Origin: Gammaproteobacteria bacterium
GTDB lineage: Bacteria > Pseudomonadota > Gammaproteobacteria > Pseudomonadales > Azotimanducaceae
Direction: 5' to 3'
NCBI GenBank assembly: GCA_009839505.1
Contig: VXPO01000085.1
Span: 1-42,573 of the forward strand
Length of the DNA: 42,573 nucleotides
Below are positions 1-10,766 of this stretch, one piece after another (the first letter of the stretch is position 1; each line of letters opens with the position of its first letter). The position numbers and the translations under genes are program-made. The notes under the pieces are model-generated. The model was not told where the DNA came from, ran no database searches, and was given only the letters and a program-made list of their open reading frames with translations.

Positions 1-49
1 CAGGTGGGGGCTGGGGCCGGACGCCGAGCCCGCGAGGCGTCTTGGCGGC
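1..49. repeat. 49-bp direct repeat, copy 1
   Basis: This sequence is identical base for base to 105-153. It is very GC-rich, has several G runs (GG, GGGGG, GGGG, GG) near its start, and contains a short internal inverted repeat (gacgcc / ggcgtc). It begins at the first base of the window, so it may extend further left or belong to a longer tandem array with a 104-bp period. The bases after it (gctag) resemble the ctag that follows copy 2. Confidence 0.85.
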
Positions 50-57
50 GCTAGCAG

Positions 58-96
58 CCTGTCGGACTTCGGCGCGCCACCGGCGAAGTCGACAGG
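58..96 (-). terminator. Hairpin downstream of frr, possible terminator or REP-like element
   Basis: Left arm 58-71 (cctgtcggacttcg) pairs with right arm 84-96 (cgaagtcgacagg) over 13 bp with one bulged base; the loop is about 12 nt. It lies between the two 49-bp direct repeats, about 60 bases beyond the frr stop. There is no T tract on either side, so it is not a classical intrinsic terminator. It could instead stabilise the operon's 3' end or be a REP-type palindrome. Confidence 0.4.
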
Positions 97-104
97 GTGA
101 TAGG

Positions 105-153
105 CAGGTGGGGGCTGGGGCCGGACGCCGAGCCCGCGAGGCGTCTTGGCGGC
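105..153. repeat. 49-bp direct repeat, copy 2, abutting the frr stop codon
   Basis: Second identical copy of the repeat at 1-49. Its last base is immediately adjacent to the frr stop codon (cta at 154-156 on the plus strand), so the repeat starts exactly where coding ends. With the hairpin at 58-96 between the copies, the layout is repeat, hairpin, repeat. Confidence 0.85.
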
Positions 154-711
154 CTAGATGACGATGAGGTCCGCTTCCTTCTCTCCTAGGGCCTCGTCGA
201 CGCGGTGGATGTGTGAATCTGTGACCCGTTGAAGGTCCTCCTCCGAACGCCGCCCGTCATCTTCGGTGGCTTCCTTCTCGCGGACTAGCTCACGCACATC
301 GGCGATGGCGTCACGCCGGATATTACGGATCGCGATGCGGGCGCTTTCGGCTTCCTGCCGCGCCTGACGGATGAGATCTCGGCGGTTCTCCTCGGTGAGC
401 GGCGGCAGCGGCAGCCTTACGAGGTCGCCCGTGCTTTGCGGTGTCAGTCCGAGGTCGCTCTTGAGTATCGCCTTCTCGATGTCCGGGACCAGGCGTTTCT
501 CCCACGGAGCTATCACCAGCGTGCGGGCTTCCTCCACGGTAATGTTCGCCACCTGGTTTAACGGCGTGGGATTACCGTAGTAGTCGACCTCGACGCCAGA
601 GACGATCGCTGGATTGGCTCGTCCCGTGCGTATGCGCGAAAACGCAGTAGTGAGCGCCCTCAGCGACTTGTCCATGCGCTCGGCGGCGTCTTCCCTGATC
701 TCATCAATCAC
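154..711 (-). CDS. frr: Ribosome recycling factor
   Basis: Cytoplasmic factor that, with EF-G, splits the post-termination ribosome. The protein has 185 aa, the usual length for the family. It shows the typical layout: an N-terminal helix (MIDEIREDAAERMDKSL), the conserved SRIRTGRANPAI stretch around residues 25-36, the small beta domain with YYGNPTPLNQVANI, and the long C-terminal helices rich in R, E and D. The start codon is GTG at 709-711, and GTGA forms a 4-bp overlap with the pyrH stop, indicating translational coupling. It is the last gene of the rpsB-tsf-pyrH-frr operon. The usual next genes (uppS, cdsA, dxr) are not seen before the window ends. Confidence 0.97.
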   Translation of the reverse strand: MIDEIREDAAERMDKSLRALTTAFSRIRTGRANPAIVSGVEVDYYGNPTPLNQVANITVEEARTLVIAPWEKRLVPDIEKAILKSDLGLTPQSTGDLVRLPLPPLTEENRRDLIRQARQEAESARIAIRNIRRDAIADVRELVREKEATEDDGRRSEEDLQRVTDSHIHRVDEALGEKEADLIVI

Positions 712-1433
712 GGCTCTCGTCCGGACCAGATTCGGGTGCCAACCTTGGCACCGCGTAGAATCTTCGTCAACGCGCCCGCCGCCGTGATGTCGAAGATGAC
801 CACCGGCAGATCATGCTCCTCGCACAGCGTGACCGCGGTCAGGTCCATCACGCCCAGCCGCCGTTCGATGACTTCCATGTAGGTAAGTTCCTCGAACCGC
901 ACGGCATCGGGGTCGGCCACCGGGTCAGCGCTGTAGACACCGTCTACCTTGGTCGCCTTCACCACCAGGTCGGCGCCGGTCTCGATGCCGCGCAGGCAGG
1001 CGGCGGTGTCCGTCGTGAACAGCGGATTGCCCGTGCCGCCGGCATGTATGACCACCCTACCCGCAGCCAGGTGTTCGAGGCTCGTACGTACCGAGTAGCC
1101 ATCGACCACCGTCGCAACGGGATGGGACGACAGCACGACGGCGGGAGTGCCGCGGGCTTCGAGCACGTCGCGGAATGCCAGCGCATTCATCAGCGTCGCG
1201 AGCATGCCCATGTGATCCCCAGTCACCCGGCTGAGGCCCACGGCCCCCAAGGATCCATCGGCACCCCGGAACAGGTTGCCACCGCCGATGACAATGGAGA
1301 TGCCGATTCCGGTATTCGCCGCGTCAACGACTTCCCGAGCGATGCGTTCCAGGGTCGATGCGTCGAGCCCTGAACCGGTGGCGCCGCCCAGCGATTCGCC
1401 GGACAACTTTATCAGAACGCGCCGTAAGCTCAT
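708..1433 (-). CDS. pyrH: UMP kinase (uridylate kinase)
   Basis: Phosphorylates UMP to UDP with ATP in the cytoplasm, in pyrimidine nucleotide synthesis. The 241-aa protein is an amino-acid-kinase-fold UMP kinase. Visible motifs are KLSGESL at the N-terminus, GGGNLFRG, DHMGMLATLMNALA, AGGTGNPLFTTDTAACLRG and KATKVDGVYSADP. The start chosen is the ATG at 1431-1433 (MSLRRVLIKLSGE), which matches the family. The frame stays open upstream to 1511, but that would add 26 unrelated residues overlapping tsf. No strong Shine-Dalgarno sequence is visible. The gap to tsf is 25 bp, and the gene overlaps frr by 4 bp. Confidence 0.96.
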   Translation of the reverse strand: MSLRRVLIKLSGESLGGATGSGLDASTLERIAREVVDAANTGIGISIVIGGGNLFRGADGSLGAVGLSRVTGDHMGMLATLMNALAFRDVLEARGTPAVVLSSHPVATVVDGYSVRTSLEHLAAGRVVIHAGGTGNPLFTTDTAACLRGIETGADLVVKATKVDGVYSADPVADPDAVRFEELTYMEVIERRLGVMDLTAVTLCEEHDLPVVIFDITAAGALTKILRGAKVGTRIWSGREP

Positions 1434-1458
1434 TCGATACGCAGCGACGCGGCAGGAG

Positions 1459-2267
1459 TCATGCGGATCCGTCGATCCCCTCGCCCACTTCGAAACGCTC
1501 GAAGCCCTCACAGGTCGCGTTGGCCGCCTTCAGGAGCTTGCCGACGGTCGTCGACGTGTCCTTGACGAAGGGTTGCTCGGTGAGGCTCGACTCGGCCAGG
1601 AACTTGCGCAGCCGGCCCTCGACCATCCGCTCGACGATCTGTGGCGGCTTGCCGCTGTCCGCAGCCTGCTCCATGAGAATGGCGCGTTCCTTGGCGATCA
1701 AGTCCTCGGGCATGTCGGCCGGGGAAACGACGAGCGGTCGCATCGCGGTGATGTGCATCGCGATATCGCGAGCAAGCGCTGAGTGGTCGTGGTTTTCGCC
1801 GCCGCTTACCGCCACCAACGCGGCCTTCTTGCGATCCTGGTGCAGATAGCCGGCAACTACGCCGTCCGGCACGGACAGGGCAACGGCCCGCCGCACATTG
1901 ACGTTCTCGCCGATCTCCTGCACCAAGCTCTGGCGTTCGTCTTCCAAGGCTTCCGCCAGACCATCCGCACCCGAGGCCAGCGCCTGCTCGACGGCACGCT
2001 CCACGAACACACCGAACTGGGCGCTGCGGGCCGCGAAGTCGGTTTCCACGTTGACCTCGACCACGGCGCCACCGGCATCGTCCAACGCAAGTCCGAGAAG
2101 ACCCTCCGACGCCGCGCGGTCCGCTTTCTTCGCCGCTTTGGCACCACTCTGGCGACGCACGACATCCACCGCGCGATCCATGTCCCAGTCGGCTTCCACG
2201 AGGGCTTTCTTGCAGTCGCCGAAGCCGACGCCGGTGCGCTCGCGCAACTCCTTGATCATCGCGGTGT

Positions 2268-2271
<4 letters not shown>
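1459..2271 (-). CDS. tsf: Translation elongation factor Ts
   Basis: Guanine-nucleotide exchange factor for EF-Tu. The protein has 270 aa. It begins with the UBA-like N-terminal domain ([28 protein letters not shown], about residues 5-32). The core carries [10 protein letters not shown] around residues 73-82, the counterpart of the TDFVAK segment that inserts into EF-Tu. The C-terminus continues through the EF-Ts core into a Lys/Glu-containing tail ([21 protein letters not shown]). The ATG overlaps the rpsB stop by 4 bp (ATGA at 2268-2271), so translation is probably coupled to rpsB. Confidence 0.97.
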
Positions 2272-3017
<746 letters not shown>

Positions 3018-3141
3018 TAGTTGTCTCCGGGTTGTCTGCATCCGTCGTACCCGGCCGTTGATACGCCGCCCATCAAGCGACCACCCGCAACGACACCAAG
3101 CGGCACGACGTCTTGTTTCGCCGCGGGGGAACCCCACGGCG
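3018..3141 (-). promoter_or_regulatory. rpsB 5' leader with 5'-terminal hairpin
   Basis: Predicted transcript leader of about 124 nt between the putative start site near 3141 and rpsB. A strong GC hairpin sits at the very 5' end: cgccg (3119-3123) pairs with cggcg (3137-3141), and gggg (3126-3129) pairs with cccc (3132-3135) around an aa turn. In several bacteria the rpsB leader binds S2 for autoregulation; whether this one does is inference, and no specific S2-motif match was established. Confidence 0.4.
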
Positions 3142-3147
3142 GGCGGC

Positions 3148-3153
3148 TTTATA
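3148..3153 (-). promoter_or_regulatory. Extended -10 promoter of rpsB operon
   Basis: On the minus strand the sequence reads TGGTATAAA, an extended -10 (TGn plus TATAAA). No good -35 hexamer lies 16-18 bp upstream, which is usual for extended -10 promoters. The expected start site is near 3141, about 124 nt before the rpsB ATG. Confidence 0.6.
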
Positions 3154-3211
3154 CCACAAACGCGGACCGTGCGGTTCCAGTTGCTAGGCGGGGCCGACAC
3201 CCCCCACGACG

Positions 3212-6200
3212 CTAAAAGCTGCCGGCCGCCATGAGGACGAACCGGGGTGCGCCGCCGCCCAGGCGTGCGTCGGATTTTCCGATCGCCCATTCGATAGCAA
3301 GTCCATCGAACTGGTGGCGCACACCGAGCCGACCGATGCCGCGGTCGGAGGTCCCGCCGTACTCCAGGAACGGCACGACGATACCGCGCCTGTCCACCCG
3401 GCCCCGCCCCGTCGCAATCCCGTAGCCGAGCCGGCTCGCCATGACCCTTCGCCCCTGCCGGTCCTCGATTCCCCCGGTCCGCACGGTCCACGGAGATATT
3501 CCGCCGAGCGAATAGGGCCGCAGGCCAGCCGACTCTTGGCGCCATACGAGCGACGCCTGCAATCCCGTCCCGTCGTCCGCAGGTAGGATCGAGAGGGTCA
3601 AGTCGGCACTGCGATCCTCGACATCCTCCTCGGCGTGGACGGCCAGTGTTCGAACGCTCGCGTCGATGCCGAGACGCCACGGCCGGTTCCGATAGCGCAC
3701 ACCCGCCGCCAGTTCCAGGCCGGCACCCGTGGCCCCGTCTCCCCAGTCCCCGCGGGCGAATGCCCGAACGAAGGTCGCCACCGAGTGCATGCAGCCCGGT
3801 GGCGCTTTTCCGGACACTTCCAGTCCCAGCCGGGCCTGCCCCACCGACAGGGCGCGTTCGCCGGCCGGACCGACCGCATCGCCCGTAGTCAGCCGCAGAA
3901 CACCGACCTCCTCGACTACCGACACATCAAACCGTTCTCCGCCCGAGAACGGGTGTCGACCGCCCACCGCCGCCAGGCGCATGGTCAGATCGGCATCGCT
4001 GCGATGGACAGTCTCGCATCGTTCCACGGATCCGTCGCCGCTGCCTGCGCCCAGCGTGGCCCAGACCCAACCCGCGCCGATCCGGCGGCCCGCGTAGGGA
4101 AGCACACTCGTCACTTCGGCCTCGATCAATCCTTCTCCCATACCGCCGCCGCAGGCGTCGACCGAGCGCTCGAAACGATAGTCCGCCGTTGCCGAGGCAC
4201 GCGCCAACGAGACGCCGGCCAGCCAATCGCCTGCACCCACGTCGGCACCGACGTAGACGGCGCCCAGGGATCCGTCATGGGAACTCGTTTCGTTCCCCCA
4301 CTGGAAGCGGTGCGCACTCCCCCGTCCCCAGACTGTCCACCCGGATCCCTTGCCATCCGTGCGTGCCGAGTCGAGCAAGAAGGAAAACGGAACCATGCTC
4401 GGCGGACTCGCCGTGCCGATCCGCCGGTCGTTCGGGTACCCGGACCGGGAAAACGTCTCGTTCCATCGGTGCGACTGGCCAACCCGCCCGGAGGTGCCGG
4501 TCCACCGGTTCCAGGCGATCGCGGCGTCCGGCACCGCGCGGTCCCGAATGCCGGGTGCCGAAGTCGTCCCGTGTTGCCCGCTGACCACGCTCCCGGGATC
4601 GCCCCGATCGGCGAAGCGGGCACCCACCGATCCGATCACACCGGTCAGGATCCCGCGACCGATCGACGCGAGGGCCGACTCGACCGCTTCGAACTCGAGC
4701 GGATCCGTGACCACGCGCACCCGGATCATGCCGTCCACCGAACCCGCAGGATTGGTGGCCGTCACTGTCACCGCGGTCTCGCCCTCCGACGTCGGAGCGA
4801 TCGACAGCCGATTCCCGACCAACGCGACCGCAGCCACACCCGGCGCTGCCGAGACCGCGGAGAAGCGCATATCCTCGCCTTGGAACTGGTCGTCCAGATC
4901 CAGCTCGTAGGGTGCTCCACCGACACACAGCATCGCCACCGCCAATTGCCCGGCCACGACGGGCGGTGCCAGGTCGTCGTCGCGGATCGTGCCGGTGGCG
5001 CTACCCGCCATCGCCGTGGCGTTTTCAAGCGCAGACAACGATATCGAGAAGGTCTCTTCGTCACGTTCGTCGACGGAGTCGTCGATGATCCGGACGCGGA
5101 TCGCGTGCGTCTGCTCGCCTCGCGCCAACGTCACCGTTCCCGCTGTCGCGATGTAGTCGCTACCCGCTTCCGCGGTGCCGTCCTGCGTCGCGTAGGAGAA
5201 TGACACCTCGGTTCCGCTCGGGAGGTCGAGCGTCACGGCGAACTCCAGCGCGCCCACATCCTCGTCCCCCGCAGCGTCGGCCACCGAGACCACCGGGGGT
5301 TCGTCGTTGTCCACGATCGTGCCCGTCGCGGATCCGTCGGCAATGGTCGCTGCCGCCGACACCGCCGACAGCATCACTACGAAGGTCTCCTCGTCGGTTT
5401 CGTCCAGCACATCGTCGACAACCGGGACGCCGATCGTCTTGACCGTTTCACCGGGCATGAACGACAGCGTTCCTCCAACCGCCCGGTAGTCGTCGCCGGC
5501 CTCGGCCGTCACGTCCATGGTCGCGTAGCTCACCTCCACCCGGCTCGTACTCTCGGCGGTCAGGGATACCGCGAAGCCGAGTTCTCCCACGTCCTCCGCA
5601 CCGGTCGCGTCGCCGATGTTCAAGGCAGGCGGGTCGTCATCGTCGAGGATCGTGCCGAGCGCCGTCGGCCGGTCGAGCGTGGCGCCCTGCGGGTTGGTCA
5701 GGCTCAATGCGAACGCCTCGTCCGGCTCGTCCACATCGTCGTCGATGACCGATACCCGGATCGTTCGCGCCAACTCGCCGGGCGGGAACGTCAACGTCCC
5801 CGACACGCTCGCATAGTCGACCGCCGCCGTGGCGACGGGGTCCGCCGTTCCCGGATCCGCCGTCGCGTAGTCCACCTTCACCGCCGTTCCGCTCGGACCG
5901 TCCAGCGACACGACGAACAGCAATTCGCCCGCTCCCTCGGCGGCATTGACATCGGCGACCGAGAGCACCGGATCCACCGCCCCGTCGTCGTCGACGATCG
6001 TGCCGAGCGCCGTCGCCCGATCGAGCGCGGCACCCTGCGGGTTGGCCAGCACCAATGCGAACACTTCGTCGGGTTCGTTGACATCGTCGTCGACGACCGC
6101 AACCGCAACCGATCGCGTCAGTTCGCCGGGCGCGAATGTCAACGTCCCCGCCGCGCTCGCGTAGTCGACCACCGGGGTCGCTACCGGGTCCGCCGTTCCC

Positions 6201-9200
6201 GGATCCGACGTCGCGAAGTCCACCGTCACCACCGCTGTACTCGGGCCGTCCAGCGTCAACGTGAACACCACTTCGCCCGCTCCTTCGGCAGCTTCGGCAT
6301 CGGCCACCGAGAGCACGCGATCAACCACCTCGTCGTCATCCACCAAGACCACCGACGCCGACGTCACCGGCAGGTTCGACTCGCCGGTCAACGTCAGTGT
6401 CTCGTCCGCCTCGTCCTCGACATCGTCCTCGGGTGCCAGCTCGAACGTCCCGCGACCACTCGACGCGTTCGCCGCGATGGCGACCACAAAGTCGGCAACC
6501 GGATCGAAGTCCACCGCGTGGGGATTTCCGCTTGCGGCCACCGAGACAGTCACGGTGGTCGCCTCTGGGCGCAGACCCCGGTCCAGCGACGCCGTCACCG
6601 TGACCGGCACCGGACCGTCGCCCTCGGATACGCGCGCCGGTTCCGCCGTCAGCAGGATCCGGCGCGACGGTTCGTCGTCGTCGAGCAGTTCCAAGGTCGC
6701 CGACGTCACCGGGAGGTCGGAGACGCCCGACACGGTGAGGATCTCGTCCACCTCCACCACCATGTCGTCCTCGGGCACCAGCGTGAACGTTCCCGTTCCG
6801 TCCGGGGCGTTGGCCGCGATCACGACTTCGAAGCTCCCCACCGCGTCGAAGTCCACCGCGTCCGACCGGCCGCTGCCGGCGACGGACACGGCCACCCGCG
6901 TCTCGACTGGGCGTGTGCCCTTGTCGAGCGCCGCCGTCACGGTTACGCGTATCGCGCCGTCGCCCTCCGACGCCCGGGGAGGATCCGCGGCCAGGTACAG
7001 CAGGACGCTGGTCGAGACCTCGTCGTCGTCCACGAGCCGAACCGCCGCCGACGTCACCGGCAGGTCGGACACGGCCGACACGGTCAGCGTCTCGTCCAGC
7101 TCTCCGGTCGAGTCGTCCTCCGGCGTCAGCGTGAACGTTCCCGTGCCGCTCCCGGCGTTCGCCGCTATGGTGATCTCGAAGTCCGGAACCGGCGCGAAGT
7201 CGACGGCGTCGGGATTGCCGCCGCCCATCACCGACACGGTCACCAGCGTCGCCCGTTGCCGGAGCGCGCGATCCAGCGTCGCCGTCACCGTCACGGGCGT
7301 CGGACCGTCGCCCTCCGTCACCCGTCCCGGCACCGCGGCAAGCAGGATCTGCTGCGACGCGACCTCGTCGTCGGTGAGAACCAGCGTGGCGGACGTCACC
7401 GGCAGGTCAGATACGCCGGAGACGGTCAGCGTCTCTTCGACCTCCTCCGTGCGGTCGTTCTCCGGCACGAGCGTGAAGGTGCCTTCGCCGCTTGTCGCGG
7501 CGGCGGCGATGGTGATCGCGAAATCCGCCACGGCCTGGAAGTCGACCGCCAGCGGATCACCGCTTCCGGCCACCGACACGGTCACCGTGGTGGCCTCCTG
7601 GCGGGCGCTCCCGTTCAGCGATGCGGTGACCTTCACTGCCGTGGATCCTCCATCCTCCGACCACCGGTCCGGTTGGACCGAGAGCGCAATGCCGCTTGAT
7701 GCGACGTCGTCGTCCGTGATCGTCACGGAGGCATCCGTCACCGGAATGTCGGCCGTGCCAGCCAGGGTCAGCGTCTCGCTGGTCTCGACCACGTTGTCCT
7801 GCTCCGGCGTCAGCGTGAACGTCTCCCGACCGGTGAGCATGCCGGCCCCGATGACGATCGAGAAGTCCGGCACCGCGGCGAAGTCGACGGCCCCGGCGTC
7901 GCCACTCGCCGCCGCCTGGACCGTGATCGTGGTCGCCTCCGTTCTGGCCCCGGCGTCGAGTCTTGCCGTCACCTCCACCGGCGTCGCTCCCGCCCCTTCC
8001 GAGACCGTGGCCGGCACCGCCGACAAGAGGATCTCGGTCGAGGTTCGTTCGTCGTCCGCGAGCGTCACCGACGTCGGGGTCACCGCCAGGTCCGACGTGC
8101 CGGTGAGGTCCAACGTCTCGTCGATTTCGTCGACGTCGTCGTCCTCCGGCGTCACCGTGAAGGTCTCCGTTCCCATGGTCGCGCCAGCGTCGATCACGAC
8201 CTCGAAGGCCGTCGAAGTCACCCCGTAGCCCACCGCACCCGGTTGCCCGCTGTCCGCCACCGACACGGCGACCGTGGTCGCCACGGTACGCGCGCTGGCA
8301 TCGAGCGTCGCCGTCACGGTAACGGGAGTGGCGCCCGCTTCCTCTCCAATCAGAGGCGGCGTCGCCGCCAGGACGATGGCGGTGGAAGACGCGTCGTCGT
8401 CAACCAGCGTCACGGCGTCGGAGGTGACTTCCAGGACCGAACTGCCGTCGATCGCGACCGTCTCGTCCGATTCGTCCAGGTCGTCGTCCTCCGGCGAGAG
8501 CGTGAAGGTTCCGCTGCCGCTGCCGTCGCCCGCCGCGATCGTGATTTCGAAGTCCGGTACGGCGGCGAAATCCACCGCGTCCGCCCGGCCGCTTGCCGAC
8601 ACGGTCACCCCGACCGTCGTTGCGACCGTCCTCGCGCCCGCATCGAGAGTCGCGGTCACCTCCACCGACGCCGGCCCTCCGTCCTCGAACACCCGGGGTG
8701 GATCCGCCGTCAGGGCGATGGTCGACGAGGTGGCTTCGTCGTCGAGGAGTTCGACCTCGGTCGACTCAACCGGCAGATCCGAGGTTCCGTCCACCGTCAG
8801 AATCTCGGTCGACTCGTCCAGCCCGTCGTCGATCGGTGTCAGGGTAAAGGGCCGGGTTGCGCTCTTGGCGCGGGCATCGATCGTGATCGTGAAATCCGGC
8901 ACGTCCTCGAAGTCAACGGCGTGTTCGTCGCCACTTCCCCTGACGCTTACCGCCACCGTTGTGGCGTCCGTCCGGGCACCGCGATCGAGCGTCGCCGTCA
9001 CTCTCACGCGCGTCGGGCCGTCGTCTTCGTCGACCCGCTCCGGCGTGGTCGTAAGCAGTATCGCCCTCGATGGCCGGTCGTCGTCGCGAATCAACGCCTC
9101 GGCGGTTCCCCGGGTGATGACCGCGCCGGTCGGATCGGACAGCTCGACGGATACCATCTCGTGCCCTTCGTAGGCGATGTCGTCGATCAGCGGGACGGTG

Positions 9201-10627
9201 ATCGTCTTCGTCGCATCCGACGGCGTGAATCTCAGGGTCCCTTCGGTGTGCTCGTAGTCCTCGCCGGCGGTGGCCGTCCCATCCTTGGTGGCGTACTTAA
9301 CGGTGACGCTCTGGCCCGCAGTGACCAGATCCGTCGCGACCACGCGAAACGTCAAGGCATCGGCGTCCTCCCATTTCCAGGGCGCGTCGCCGATCCTGAG
9401 CTCGGGGTCGTCGTTCCTTATGGTGCCGATACCGTCTGCGCCGTACGCGCGGGTCGCGTTGCGCGCATTGAACAGCGCAAGCTCGAACTCCTCGTCGGGT
9501 TCATGGGTGTCGTCGGCATTCACCGTCACCGTCACCGTCTTCACCCGTTCCCCCGGGGCGAAGGTCAGACTCCCGGCCACGCTCTCGTAGTCCTCCCCCG
9601 CCGTGGCGTCCAGGTCGCGCGTCTCGTAGTCAACGGTCGCCTCCTTGCCGCTTTGCGAACTCAGCGCCACGCGGAAGGACAGCTCGCCGGCGTCCTCGTA
9701 ACCGCTAGCGTCGGCGGCGGACACGGAAGGCGGATCGTCGTCGTCCAGGATCGTCATCACGCCCTCGCCGTCGTCGATCGCCACGTAGCGGGGATCCTCG
9801 AGCCTTATCGTGTACGTCTCGTCGGGCTCGTCGATCGCATCGTCGAACAACAGGTGCTCAAAACTAGCCCGAGACCATGATCCCGAGCGGTTTGTGTAGG
9901 TGTCCACGCCTCCCCAAAAGTTGTGGAAGTCCCCGTCGCAACGGGGTTGCCCCGTCGGTGGGGCACAGCCGATTGCGGTTCCGTCGACGAACCTAAGCGA
10001 CACGGTCATCGACCATGGCAAAGGTGGCGAAGCGACGATCGAGTAGCGCATCCACTGGGCGCCTTCAGTTCGACTCCCGTCGGTGATCGAGATCTTGTAG
10101 CTCTCCTCGTCGAGGATCGTCAGGTGGACATAGTCCACGAAGCCGATATCGGGCGGCGCGGTGAACTCGACGACGAACGTCTCGGTCCCCTCCTCGACAA
10201 GGTCGTCGATGAACTCGATCTCGGCGAAGGACGTCCTCGTGGCGTTCGCTGGAATCGTGAACGAGCCGCTCAGTGCGACGTAGTCCTCGCCCGCCGTCGC
10301 GGTGATGTCGCGGGTTTGATAGCCGATTACGATGTCGGTGCTGGACGCGGACGTCGACTGGAGCGAGAGTGTCAGACTGCCCTGGTGCTCGGGTTTTGCA
10401 GCTGCGCAGAGCACCCGGGCGCCCGCCGGTGCGTCGTCCCAGCAGTTGCTGCGCACGACACTTTCGACCGTCGGCGCAGCTTCGATGTGGATTGTCCGGA
10501 CTACCCCCGCGGGGTCGTCGGCATCCGCAGCGACAGTTGTCCACAGAATTGCGAGCAAGGGCACGATGATGCCCAATGGAAAGGACCGCGGGCGACGGCA
10601 GCCCCGCAACCGGCACACCGTTTTCAT
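3212..10627 (-). CDS. Giant autotransporter with 16 Calx-beta-type modules (surface protein A)
   Basis: Predicted type Va autotransporter, probably an adhesin, 2471 aa. The start chosen is the ATG at 10625-10627: [15 protein letters not shown], then a hydrophobic stretch and an ADA cleavage site near residue 36. The in-frame ATG at 10714 lies inside the promoter palindrome and is rejected. The passenger has four Calx-beta modules (to about 500), eight modules of a distinct 114-aa type (about 515-1430) and four more Calx-beta modules (to about 1885). Many carry acidic DDDxxDExxE motifs, as expected for Ca2+ binding. An Ig-like module follows (about 1886-1975, [12 protein letters not shown]). 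A barrel runs from about 2095 (GWTVWGRG) to the terminal Phe (MAAGSF). The linker and barrel are clearly paralogous to those of the next giant gene. The ligand is unknown. Confidence 0.9.
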   Translation of the reverse strand: MKTVCRLRGCRRPRSFPLGIIVPLLAILWTTVAADADDPAGVVRTIHIEAAPTVESVVRSNCWDDAPAGARVLCAAAKPEHQGSLTLSLQSTSASSTDIVIGYQTRDITATAGEDYVALSGSFTIPANATRTSFAEIEFIDDLVEEGTETFVVEFTAPPDIGFVDYVHLTILDEESYKISITDGSRTEGAQWMRYSIVASPPLPWSMTVSLRFVDGTAIGCAPPTGQPRCDGDFHNFWGGVDTYTNRSGSWSRASFEHLLFDDAIDEPDETYTIRLEDPRYVAIDDGEGVMTILDDDDPPSVSAADASGYEDAGELSFRVALSSQSGKEATVDYETRDLDATAGEDYESVAGSLTFAPGERVKTVTVTVNADDTHEPDEEFELALFNARNATRAYGADGIGTIRNDDPELRIGDAPWKWEDADALTFRVVATDLVTAGQSVTVKYATKDGTATAGEDYEHTEGTLRFTPSDATKTITVPLIDDIAYEGHEMVSVELSDPTGAVITRGTAEALIRDDDRPSRAILLTTTPERVDEDDGPTRVRVTATLDRGARTDATTVAVSVRGSGDEHAVDFEDVPDFTITIDARAKSATRPFTLTPIDDGLDESTEILTVDGTSDLPVESTEVELLDDEATSSTIALTADPPRVFEDGGPASVEVTATLDAGARTVATTVGVTVSASGRADAVDFAAVPDFEITIAAGDGSGSGTFTLSPEDDDLDESDETVAIDGSSVLEVTSDAVTLVDDDASSTAIVLAATPPLIGEEAGATPVTVTATLDASARTVATTVAVSVADSGQPGAVGYGVTSTAFEVVIDAGATMGTETFTVTPEDDDVDEIDETLDLTGTSDLAVTPTSVTLADDERTSTEILLSAVPATVSEGAGATPVEVTARLDAGARTEATTITVQAAASGDAGAVDFAAVPDFSIVIGAGMLTGRETFTLTPEQDNVVETSETLTLAGTADIPVTDASVTITDDDVASSGIALSVQPDRWSEDGGSTAVKVTASLNGSARQEATTVTVSVAGSGDPLAVDFQAVADFAITIAAAATSGEGTFTLVPENDRTEEVEETLTVSGVSDLPVTSATLVLTDDEVASQQILLAAVPGRVTEGDGPTPVTVTATLDRALRQRATLVTVSVMGGGNPDAVDFAPVPDFEITIAANAGSGTGTFTLTPEDDSTGELDETLTVSAVSDLPVTSAAVRLVDDDEVSTSVLLYLAADPPRASEGDGAIRVTVTAALDKGTRPVETRVAVSVAGSGRSDAVDFDAVGSFEVVIAANAPDGTGTFTLVPEDDMVVEVDEILTVSGVSDLPVTSATLELLDDDEPSRRILLTAEPARVSEGDGPVPVTVTASLDRGLRPEATTVTVSVAASGNPHAVDFDPVADFVVAIAANASSGRGTFELAPEDDVEDEADETLTLTGESNLPVTSASVVLVDDDEVVDRVLSVADAEAAEGAGEVVFTLTLDGPSTAVVTVDFATSDPGTADPVATPVVDYASAAGTLTFAPGELTRSVAVAVVDDDVNEPDEVFALVLANPQGAALDRATALGTIVDDDGAVDPVLSVADVNAAEGAGELLFVVSLDGPSGTAVKVDYATADPGTADPVATAAVDYASVSGTLTFPPGELARTIRVSVIDDDVDEPDEAFALSLTNPQGATLDRPTALGTILDDDDPPALNIGDATGAEDVGELGFAVSLTAESTSRVEVSYATMDVTAEAGDDYRAVGGTLSFMPGETVKTIGVPVVDDVLDETDEETFVVMLSAVSAAATIADGSATGTIVDNDEPPVVSVADAAGDEDVGALEFAVTLDLPSGTEVSFSYATQDGTAEAGSDYIATAGTVTLARGEQTHAIRVRIIDDSVDERDEETFSISLSALENATAMAGSATGTIRDDDLAPPVVAGQLAVAMLCVGGAPYELDLDDQFQGEDMRFSAVSAAPGVAAVALVGNRLSIAPTSEGETAVTVTATNPAGSVDGMIRVRVVTDPLEFEAVESALASIGRGILTGVIGSVGARFADRGDPGSVVSGQHGTTSAPGIRDRAVPDAAIAWNRWTGTSGRVGQSHRWNETFSRSGYPNDRRIGTASPPSMVPFSFLLDSARTDGKGSGWTVWGRGSAHRFQWGNETSSHDGSLGAVYVGADVGAGDWLAGVSLARASATADYRFERSVDACGGGMGEGLIEAEVTSVLPYAGRRIGAGWVWATLGAGSGDGSVERCETVHRSDADLTMRLAAVGGRHPFSGGERFDVSVVEEVGVLRLTTGDAVGPAGERALSVGQARLGLEVSGKAPPGCMHSVATFVRAFARGDWGDGATGAGLELAAGVRYRNRPWRLGIDASVRTLAVHAEEDVEDRSADLTLSILPADDGTGLQASLVWRQESAGLRPYSLGGISPWTVRTGGIEDRQGRRVMASRLGYGIATGRGRVDRRGIVVPFLEYGGTSDRGIGRLGVRHQFDGLAIEWAIGKSDARLGGGAPRFVLMAAGSF
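6337..9082 (-). repeat. Eight tandem 114-aa modules inside surface protein A
   Basis: Eight consecutive modules of about 342 bp share words such as VTVTATLD, ATTVxVSV, SGxxxAVDF, FTLxPEDD and SDLPVTSA. At DNA level the phrase gacgtcaccgg(c/g)aggt recurs about every 345 bases (near 6357, 6703, 7051 and 7393), so neighbouring units are close relatives. They differ from the ordinary Calx-beta modules on both sides, which carry DGTAxAGxDY and GTIxDDD words. This points to local amplification within one block. Confidence 0.85.
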
Positions 10628-10676
10628 CGACTCGACGATCCGCGGTCGTCGTCCGTCGTAGGGTCCATGCGAGCTG

Positions 10677-10719
10677 ATTATGGGAACGAGCGCACGTAGG
10701 CGCGTCCCCAACATTGGGG
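10677..10719 (-). promoter_or_regulatory. Promoter of surface protein A with shared palindrome
   Basis: On the minus strand CCCCAATGTTGGGG (10706-10719) continues as TTGGGGACGC. A -10-like CATAAT (10677-10682) follows exactly 23 nt after TTGGGG. This would centre the palindrome near -42, the position of a class II activator. No convincing -35 hexamer is present. The same arrangement precedes the other two giant genes. The predicted untranslated leader is about 43 nt. Confidence 0.55.
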
Positions 10720-10747
10720 CGATTTGACTTGGTCGTCCCGCCGTCTA

Positions 10748-10762
10748 GCCCGACGGTCGGGC
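10748..10762 (-). terminator. Hairpin after surface protein B, weak terminator candidate
   Basis: The 15-base gcccgacggtcgggc folds into a 6-bp GC stem with a 3-nt loop, 4 bases beyond the stop codon of the gene at 10767-22745. No T tract follows in the minus direction, so intrinsic termination is uncertain. Confidence 0.3.
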
Positions 10763-10766
10763 AGCG

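Noticed and set aside
1434-1511. 26-residue extension of pyrH
   Set aside because: It overlaps the end of tsf and does not resemble UMP kinase, whose N-terminus begins at MSLRRVLIKLSGE.
3018-3680. N-terminal extension of rpsB to 470 aa
   Set aside because: The extension runs through the rpsB leader and overlaps the end of surface protein A. S2 homology begins at MATIGMRDM, which has a GGAG site upstream.
6261-8228. 655-aa Ser/Thr-rich open frame on the plus strand, opposite surface protein A
   Set aside because: It mirrors the repeated modules of the sense protein, and its Ser/Thr content is the reverse complement of Asp/Val/Gly codons. There is no signal peptide or independent evidence of expression.
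10628-10714. Upstream ATG at 10714 as start of surface protein A
   Set aside because: This ATG lies within the CCCCAATGTTGGGG palindrome and upstream of the predicted transcription start. The ATG at 10627 gives a normal signal peptide.
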